Assembly (NCBI GenBank): GCA_001642415.1
Contig: LTDK01000042.1
Span: forward strand, 1 to 63,987
Source of the DNA: Nematocida ironsii
Lineage: Eukaryota; Microsporidia
Length of the DNA stretch: 63,987 nt
Reading direction: 5' to 3'
Shown here piece by piece: positions 58,060 through 63,987 of the stretch. Within the stretch, counting starts at the first letter, position 1. Each line of letters begins with the position of its first letter. The translations under genes were made by a program, and so were the position numbers. The notes beneath the pieces are model-generated. The model had not been told where the DNA came from. It did not search any database and was given only the letters and a program-made list of their open reading frames with translations.

Positions 58060-59903
58060 TCATAGTTTACTAATTCTTATAATTCGAATATAATAGAAAT
58101 TGAAGTTTAGAGCTAAGATTAGTTAGTAGAAATATATTTGCCATACCGACTAAGACTATTCAAATTTGCAACTCTGTAATAAGAGTATTTACTGTTAGCA
58201 TACTTTACTTTCTTCAGCAACGCATGTAAGTATATTTGGTTTTTTTTGTGCATTTCAGAATACATGGCTGGGCATACTTATATGGGGGCTTCTTCGATAA
58301 AATTGAGTGTTTATTGGATTTGTTTAATAATCCCCTAGAACAACTTATATTTATTTTTCATACCATGCAGCAACTATTCTTCATAAAAATAATTTATAAA
58401 ACTAAGAATATTTTTCCAGAGAATATTCCTTTGAACCATCAGAAAACTTATACAACAATCAGAGTCCAAATTAAATAATCAGAAAATAATTATACATAAT
58501 AACATGAATAGTATTCTATTTTAAGTGCATGGCCTAATATATGTCCAAAAGCAAGAAATTGTACTTGTTTTAATAATCCATGCATGCATTTGTGCTATGT
58601 AGTAATACAATATCTCTTTAAAATCATTAATTGTTAACTTTACTACCCGAAATTTTGCTATTAGACTGTATTTTATTTAAATTCTTGCTTCTTATTAATT
58701 TAACTACTTTATAAGTAATTAAATAAAATTGGCTATAAATAATATATTCCCTTATTTCATTTTTAATATAACCTACGGTATATTTCGAGCTATTCTGATT
58801 TTTTTAGAAATTACTAGCCACATAAGAATTTAAACTTTTTACTGTAACTACAGAAATAACAAACCAAATGAAGCACAGCTATGTAAATAATTATATTTAT
58901 ATTACTATAGTGCTTAACTCTGGCTGTATTTATACTAAGTTGTAAAATATTTACACCATGCATATATCTTTAATACTACTTGTGCCTATTTAAACCCATC
59001 ATATATTGCTCACTGTTGTGTTTCTATAGTATAATTCTAGTATAGTTTGTCTGTTAGTGTTCTTTAGCAAAGTACTTGTTTATTATACCATGTGACTATT
59101 TTATTTATATTTATATAAGAATAAAATTGAATAAATTATAAAGGGTACATATTTGAAAATTTAAATATGTACATTTTATTTTAATAGTTATATTGAACTT
59201 AATTCTAGAAATAGCTAGAAGCACTGACGATAAAAAATTATACAAGTTAAAGAGACAGCACTCGTTATATAGCAAATATAACATATTTTATTTCGACTTA
59301 TACAACCTTCAATTATAGTCTTTAATTTGTTTAGAGAATAAATTTATTACGCAGTCAATAAATATAATCTTCATAGCATATGAGAAGTTATACCAATTTT
59401 CATCGAATATAATAGCATGAATGAAACAATTAGTAAATTTATAGGACTACTTTACATTCAAGAATTTATATTTGTTTCCCTTAATTACATATATTCTTAG
59501 AATACACATGAAATGCTCTATAAAGAGAAGAATTATTTGAAAAATAGAGATATTCTTCTCCTAAAAATAGTGTATTTTAGATTTCTACTAAATGTGACTT
59601 GCTATTATGTGAAAGTTTTCTTCTATTATAAAATAGTCACTGCACTTAGTTCAGCCAATAAACTAAAAATAAAGAAGCATGCAATTTGAAATGCATCAAG
59701 TAAACATAAATTATCTGTTCAACATAACCCAATCGTGTACATATGAGAGAATATCAAATAAATGCATGTCTTATTTCAAAGTGCATCTTAAACAGAGTTA
59801 CTATAAAAAGGCAATTTTGAGTCATTTATGAATTATATCATACTCTAAATTATACAGAAATTAAAGATACTAGTTCAAATTTTTAGAGCTCCATATAGTT
59901 TTT
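58056..59903. other. Gene-poor AT-rich region
   Basis: About 1.85 kb with no convincing gene. An open frame at 58236-58478 starts with TTG and resembles nothing recognised. ACCCGAAATTTT at about 58645 is a copy of the dispersed motif. ATATAAC and TATATTT strings are common but unstructured. Confidence 0.45.
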
Positions 59904-60003
59904 GTGGTGACACCACCACTCAAGCGCGCAGGCCCGAGACCGATCTTCCAGTGCGCCTCTGCGCGCGATGATCCCGCCTCGACAAAAGGCCGGGATCTAA
60001 GAA
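59904..60003. ncRNA. GC-rich island with three consecutive hairpins
   Basis: In strongly AT-rich surroundings this stretch is GC-rich and folds locally. Hairpin A is GTGGT-GAC-ACCAC (59904-59916). Hairpin B has GCGCGCAG at 59924-59931 pairing perfectly with CTGCGCGC at 59959-59966. Hairpin C has GATCCCG at 59970-59976 pairing perfectly with CGGGATC at 59991-59997, with CCT/AGG inside. No long ORF crosses it. It could be a structured ncRNA (RNase P, MRP, SRP or U3 RNA are untested options) or a cis-element of the small ORF that follows. Strand undetermined. Confidence 0.35.
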
Positions 60004-60050
60004 TCACAGATCAACTTTGGACTATATAAGTAACACGCGCCCAAACAAAT

Positions 60051-60260
60051 ATGGGAGAAACACGGGACACAAATACCAGAAGGCTCAGCGCCAATAGCGC
60101 CACAAGGACTCCGCGTCCGCGCACATCCCGATATTCTAATAATCATAATAAAGAGCATTCCCTAACACTATCTCTATCTATCTTGGACTATGTTATCCGG
60201 GCGGCGACGGTGCCTCCCCGTGAGCACGTCAGTTTTATACAGTCTTATGATGCTAGCTGA
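60051..60260 (+). CDS. Short basic ORF downstream of the GC-rich island, uncertain
   Basis: 69 codons from an ATG, with TATATAAG about 25 bases upstream (60023-60030). The N-terminal half is Arg/Thr/Ser-rich (RRLSANSATRTPRPRTSRYS), like a nucleic-acid-binding or histone-like tail. The second half (SLTLSLSILDYVIRAATVPP) could form one helix. The G+C content is far above that of neighbouring genes. It may be a real small gene, part of a longer ncRNA, or foreign DNA. No family recognised. Confidence 0.3.
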   Translation: MGETRDTNTRRLSANSATRTPRPRTSRYSNNHNKEHSLTLSLSILDYVIRAATVPPREHVSFIQSYDAS

Positions 60261-60592
60261 AACTCTATGGCATAATATGCCAAACAGGCGGCTGTAACAA
60301 TGATTTTAAATGAGCCAGTTCTTTGTGATTTACTAAATGTTTAAATTTCTTATTAAGTGTAATATTATAGTATACAGCTCGCAATTTTTGCATAAAAATA
60401 TCCGTTAATTATTATTTTCTAGCCTACTGCTTGGGCCACCCCTATATTTTAATTATTTGTTTGTTCTTTACCCTCGGAGTATTTTCATCTTTTATAAAAC
60501 CAATTGTTTTTCTGTTTTCTTTCATTGGAGCAACCAATTAAATCTGTAACCCGCATATATTTAATGAAACTACACAAAAATAAAAAGACAAA
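60261..60592. other. Intergenic, no gene seen
   Basis: The GC-rich signal ends near 60260. The rest is AT-rich, with an ATATTTAATG string shortly before the next start. Confidence 0.4.
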
Positions 60593-61558
60593 ATGAAAGC
60601 AGAAGCAAAAGGCTATGCAGAGCCAAATGACACTAAAAGATCCAGAATAGAAAATAGAAGAGTTTCGAAAGAGGCATTAGAGTTAAAAACAATACAGCCA
60701 GCACAAAAACAGTCTAACGACATAGATAAGTCAATAGAGCTAAAGGACATTCTAGTTCTGTGCACAGCAGAGAAGATCAACATTATAAAGCTATTTGGAT
60801 TCTTAAAAGAGAGAGCAACATACCCAGACATAAACATATACTTCAGAGAATGCATCCATATAATGACTAATGAGCCAAATGGAAAAGGAGACATATTTAT
60901 ATTCAGATACGGAGTGGTTGTATTCTGGGGGATAAGTGAAGAGTCACGAGACAAAATACTTGCTCACCAACAATTCTTTGAAGAAAAGAGCTATAGTAAG
61001 GAGTTAGTTGAAAGAGAAGACTTTAGATATGGAATAGTTAGAGAGGGCGCATCTATTATTAATGATGTGATCTATTTGGACAACGAAACTGTCTATAACA
61101 AAATGATTATTTCCAATGCACTTGCTCAGAGTACTAAACTTGATGTCTTTGAGCGGCATGCAGAAAGAACTATTGAAAGCGTAAGAGGTCTTCCAGATGA
61201 AATAGTTGCAAAAGGGTTTACTACCAGAAAAAGAGAAGAGGTGGTCAAACTAATTGGAGTATTACATAGACTAAAGTTCAACTTGAACTTGTCTACAAAT
61301 ATCTTAGATACTCCAGAAATTCTGTGGTACTATCCAAATTATACCTCTTTATATGAAAGCTTCAAGCTCTACCTAGAGCTGAAGAGTAGAACAGAAATTG
61401 TAAATCAGAAATGTGATGTGATCCATGAAATACTAACCCTCTTGTCAACCCATATTAACACAATGAGCGGTGAAAGGCTGGAAAAAATTATTATTATACT
61501 CATAACTCTGGAAATAGGGATAGGCCTAGTTTCAATGTATTTCAACTGGGCAAAGTAA
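60593..61558 (+). CDS. DUF155 (RMND1/Rmd1/Sif2-type) membrane protein
   Basis: 321 residues from an ATG. The family core is clear: GDIFIFRYGVVVFWGISEESRDKIL (99-123), EDFRYGIV (142-149), INDVIYLDN (156-164) and NALAQSTKLDVFE (175-187). A C-terminal membrane helix (about 299-317) and a short tail follow, as in RMND1 and yeast Rmd1/Rmd8. A basic N-terminus (about 1-25) has KRSRIENRR. Animal RMND1 supports mitochondrial translation; the fungal relatives are membrane proteins of poorly known function. As microsporidia keep only mitosomes without a genome, the fungal Rmd1/Rmd8-type role is more likely here. Confidence 0.88.
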   Translation: MKAEAKGYAEPNDTKRSRIENRRVSKEALELKTIQPAQKQSNDIDKSIELKDILVLCTAEKINIIKLFGFLKERATYPDINIYFRECIHIMTNEPNGKGDIFIFRYGVVVFWGISEESRDKILAHQQFFEEKSYSKELVEREDFRYGIVREGASIINDVIYLDNETVYNKMIISNALAQSTKLDVFERHAERTIESVRGLPDEIVAKGFTTRKREEVVKLIGVLHRLKFNLNLSTNILDTPEILWYYPNYTSLYESFKLYLELKSRTEIVNQKCDVIHEILTLLSTHINTMSGERLEKIIIILITLEIGIGLVSMYFNWAK

Positions 61559-62031
61559 GAATATATCTAGTCTAACGTGATAGTGTTGCATGAAATTATT
61601 ACTACATGCAGAAATAGATATATCAGCTGCCCTATACATATTACAATATATACTTCAACACAGACATAACTCAGAGTTATAATGCATGGACTGGTTACTA
61701 CATGCTATTTTCATATCTACATGACTCCATATAGTATTATATATGCAGGAACTGTGCTTCAGCAGAAATGCAGACTGTGTATTATTAAAGATATACCCCG
61801 AAATAAATGCATTTTATCTTATCCTTGTCTATAATTCCTTACATACAACAATTGAGTGCATTAACCGCCTGTCGCTAGCACCGCATTCTATAATGTAAAT
61901 AAAGAAAGAGTTACTTATAATTCACATTTAATTAATTAAAACTTGTCTGGCTTAAATACCCGACTTATTTACCTATTTAGTTATAAAGCACCAAATGTGT
62001 GCTGATTTTGTTTGCTAAATTCTTAAACTGA
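61559..62031. other. Convergent intergenic region with motif variant
   Basis: ATATACCCCGAAATA at 61791-61805 is a near copy of the dispersed motif. No ORF or RNA gene seen. Confidence 0.4.
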
Positions 62032-62733
62032 TTACATACTTGAAAAAATCTCATCTGCATTATTTGCAATGAAACTATCAAATAACTCAAGCATCCAATT
62101 GGTCGATAGCTTTATTTTCTTTTTGGTATCTGCAGATGCTCCAGCTGGCTCTCCCATGCGCCGCTTCATTGGTTGGTCTTCGTCTCCAATTCCTTTAAAA
62201 AACCCTCCTGGTGCATTCTTGACAATTTCTTCTGCAGTCTTAAGAAAGGTTATTCTTTTTCTTAAGTCATTATCCCAGGCCATCTTTGGTGAGCTTCTGG
62301 GCTGCTCTGCTTTTAGCATATTTAGAAACTTTAATGCTTCTCTAGAGTCGTAGAAGCGGATAATGTTCTCCTTTCCTTTCTTTATGCTATCAATTACATC
62401 TGACTCCTGCACTGGCCTGAACTCTTCTGCCGCCATATATACCACAGTGCCTTGATTTTTATCCTCTGTGCAGCTGTCTGCTCCTTTAGGCACTTCTCGC
62501 TGGGATATCGTGTACTTCACTACAAAGTTGTTCTTTTCTCCTGTAAGCAGAGCGTGCGCCTTTTGAGCTGCTCTTAAGTCATAAAATGAAACAAAAAAGA
62601 CCGAATGCTTACTGTTCATGACAAAGTGCTCTCGCACAGGCCCTGCTGATTTACAAATGCGGAGCAGGTCACTATGCGACACAGTTTTGGGAAAGTTCGT
62701 AATAAGAATGGTTCGCGTAATGTTTTCTTCCAT
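62032..62733 (-). CDS. RRM-type RNA-binding protein
   Basis: 233 residues from the ATG at 62733; upstream codons are open but would overlap the divergent glutaredoxin. An RRM lies at about 5-75: RNP2 TILITNFP, RNP1 HSVFFVSF, with the DLRAAQKAHALL helix typical of Mei2-like and calcipressin-like RRMs. A second alpha/beta part (about 85-145, VVYMAAEEFRPV...IIRFYDSREALKFL) may be another degenerate RRM. The C-terminus has a basic stretch (MKRRMGEP, KKKIKL) and a final helix. No specific orthologue recognised. Confidence 0.75.
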   Translation of the reverse strand: MEENITRTILITNFPKTVSHSDLLRICKSAGPVREHFVMNSKHSVFFVSFYDLRAAQKAHALLTGEKNNFVVKYTISQREVPKGADSCTEDKNQGTVVYMAAEEFRPVQESDVIDSIKKGKENIIRFYDSREALKFLNMLKAEQPRSSPKMAWDNDLRKRITFLKTAEEIVKNAPGGFFKGIGDEDQPMKRRMGEPAGASADTKKKIKLSTNWMLELFDSFIANNADEIFSSM

Positions 62734-62771
62734 ATGCTTTGAAATAATTTGCAGAGAATTTCTTTTAACCA

Positions 62772-63347
62772 ATGGCACAGCATACATACGATGACTCAAT
62801 AAAATCAGCAGTAGAAAAGTCAATTATTCTTCTGCACAAAGGAGAGGTAGATATAACAGACGAGATGGAAACATTTAATGAGATAGACCTCACAGGCAGA
62901 AAGGACCTTGAAGAAGCACTACAGAGACTATATTGTATAGACACACTTCCATGCATACTAGCATATGGGCAAGTGTTTTCCATTAAAGAAATAGAAGCAG
63001 TGAAAGAAAAAGAGAAAGAGTTCAATGAAAGTGAGTATAATGCAGCAATAGATATGATAAAAAAGAACAAACGAGTTATATTTATAAAGGGAACACCTAA
63101 TACGCCACAATGCAAATTTACAAGAGAGCTTATAAATATGCTGACAGAAGAAGGTTTAGTGGCCGAGAGTGACTATAAGAGTGTGAATGTTCTGGAATCA
63201 GTAACAGTAAGGGAAAAAATAAAGGAGTACGGAGACTGGCCAACCTATCCACAAGTTTATATAAACCAAGAGCTTGTAGGTGGCCTGGATGTTCTTAAAG
63301 CAGAAAGAGGGAATGGAACAATCAGGTCTATTCTGGATATAGAGTAA
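62772..63347 (+). CDS. Monothiol glutaredoxin (Grx3/4-like)
   Basis: 191 residues. The N-terminal ~85 residues correspond in size to the thioredoxin-like part of Grx3/4 but lack a recognisable CxxC. The C-terminal glutaredoxin domain (about 87-191) has RVIFIKGTPNTPQCKFTREL (101-120), WPTYPQVYINQELVGGLD and a final RSILDI. The active site is C-K-F-T (114-117) instead of the strictly conserved CGFS. These proteins hold a [2Fe-2S] cluster with glutathione and serve in iron-sulfur delivery. It is divergent from the RRM gene with only 38 bases between the start codons, so the two promoters must overlap. Confidence 0.88.
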   Translation: MAQHTYDDSIKSAVEKSIILLHKGEVDITDEMETFNEIDLTGRKDLEEALQRLYCIDTLPCILAYGQVFSIKEIEAVKEKEKEFNESEYNAAIDMIKKNKRVIFIKGTPNTPQCKFTRELINMLTEEGLVAESDYKSVNVLESVTVREKIKEYGDWPTYPQVYINQELVGGLDVLKAERGNGTIRSILDIE

Positions 63348-63390
63348 GCTATGCTGTATTATAGAGTAAGCTATACAGTATTATAGAGTA
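63339..63390 (+). repeat. 22-bp tandem repeat across the glutaredoxin stop codon
   Basis: Unit ATAGAGTAAGCTAT plus eight bases (GCTGTATT or ACAGTATT), starting at 63339 and again at 63361, with a partial third copy at 63383. The first copy includes the last codons and the stop of the glutaredoxin gene. Confidence 0.85.
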
Positions 63391-63987
63391 TTTCAATGTT
63401 TCTATATTTTCGAAGCACTAGTAAATTAAATTTAGTTAGGATAATAGGATAGGCTGGTTTATAGCCAGTTTTTCAATATATTTTTTATGAATTATTCTGC
63501 TTTATTTTAAAGTGTATACATGAATTATTTCAAATAAATACGATTTATTTATAATTAAATGAAAAATCTATATAATTTATACTTTCAGTTGGGTTAGGCT
63601 CCTTGTCTACAATACCATCAACATTAACATGCGTTATAGAAAATTAAAGAAAAAAAAGCATATTATAAAGACCAGCCAAGCAATACCTTAGAGTAGGAAC
63701 TTAAAGAATATACTCTTTTGGGATACTAATGCAGAGTGCACTCAACTCTAGTTCACTAGAAAGCTTAAATTGAATACAAAGTAGCGAGTCAAATGAGAAA
63801 GTTAAGCATGCTTTCAAACAGATAGGCCTTCAGAAAATACATGGAAATAGTCGTAATAAAACACACAAAGAGTGAACTACTCATGGTATTTCTAATTATA
63901 GTCGCAGAAATAAATTGCTAAATCTCTTAAAAAGGCATTAAAGAAAAATAATAGTCTCTGTGTATTCTAAATATAAATATTAGATGT
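63391..63987. other. Intergenic, no gene seen
   Basis: AT-rich to the window end, with A-rich tracts near 63640-63660. No ORF, tRNA or motif recognised; a gene may begin beyond the edge. Confidence 0.4.

Noticed and set aside
58236..58478. 80-codon open frame in the gene-poor region
   Set aside because: Starts with TTG, is Phe/Ile-rich as expected for AT-rich spacer, and resembles no family or paralogue in the window.
62734..62823. N-terminal extension of the RRM protein with a hydrophobic, signal-like start
   Set aside because: It would overlap the divergent glutaredoxin gene; the ATG at 62733 directly precedes the RRM.

Overview
The window looks like nuclear chromosomal DNA from a microsporidian, most probably the genus Nematocida. 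The reasons are an AT-rich genome of compact, intronless eukaryotic genes (proteasome beta6, ubiquitin-eL40, uL22, eL37, LysRS, Dop1, APC11, farnesyltransferase beta, V-ATPase c, TGS1), very short 3' ends with AATAAA touching or overlapping stop codons, and fast-evolving expanded families of secreted proteins. The two secreted families resemble what I recall as the 'Nematocida large gene families'. That name is from memory and I could not check it here.

Layout. Positions 1-33 kb form an accessory zone: widely spaced, unrecognised, rapidly evolving genes with signal peptides or membrane segments. It holds two members of one secreted family (a fragment cut by the left edge, and a 1328-residue protein at 19.6-23.5 kb), one intact member of a second secreted family (6.2-9.1 kb), three polytopic membrane proteins that look like distant relatives (13.6, 16.5 and 18.1 kb), several proteins with a single C-terminal membrane anchor, and a tandem pair of Lys/Ser-rich repeat proteins (27.3-32.4 kb) that are candidate spore-coat or invasion-apparatus proteins. 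Inside this zone sit TGS1, one tRNA-Ala(AGC), a clamp-like protein, an MRH-domain (OS-9-like) candidate and possible structured ncRNAs near 1.7-2.4 kb.

Positions 33-53.5 kb are a dense housekeeping block: V-ATPase c, transketolase, ubiquitin-eL40, a GRP170-like Hsp70 relative, farnesyltransferase beta, APC11, uL22, a DEAH helicase, proteasome beta6, Dop1 and LysRS. Some divergent starts here are only about 25 bp apart. The right end (53.5-64 kb) is looser again. It has a broken second-family copy (frameshift in an A9 run and no ATG before the signal peptide), eL37, a gene-poor stretch with a conspicuous GC-rich hairpin-forming island (59.9-60.26 kb), a DUF155/RMND1-type membrane protein, an RRM protein and a divergently transcribed monothiol glutaredoxin.

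How it fits together: the conserved genes cover protein synthesis and turnover, prenylation, Golgi/endosome traffic, vacuolar acidification and the pentose phosphate pathway. The accessory genes are mostly predicted to be exported or membrane-bound, as expected for host-facing functions of an obligate intracellular parasite. The most striking unexplained signals are a dispersed intergenic motif close to ATTTCGGGTTATAT (about 15 sites, some imperfect), the GC-rich island, and the repeat-protein pair. All motif counts were made by eye and are not exhaustive.
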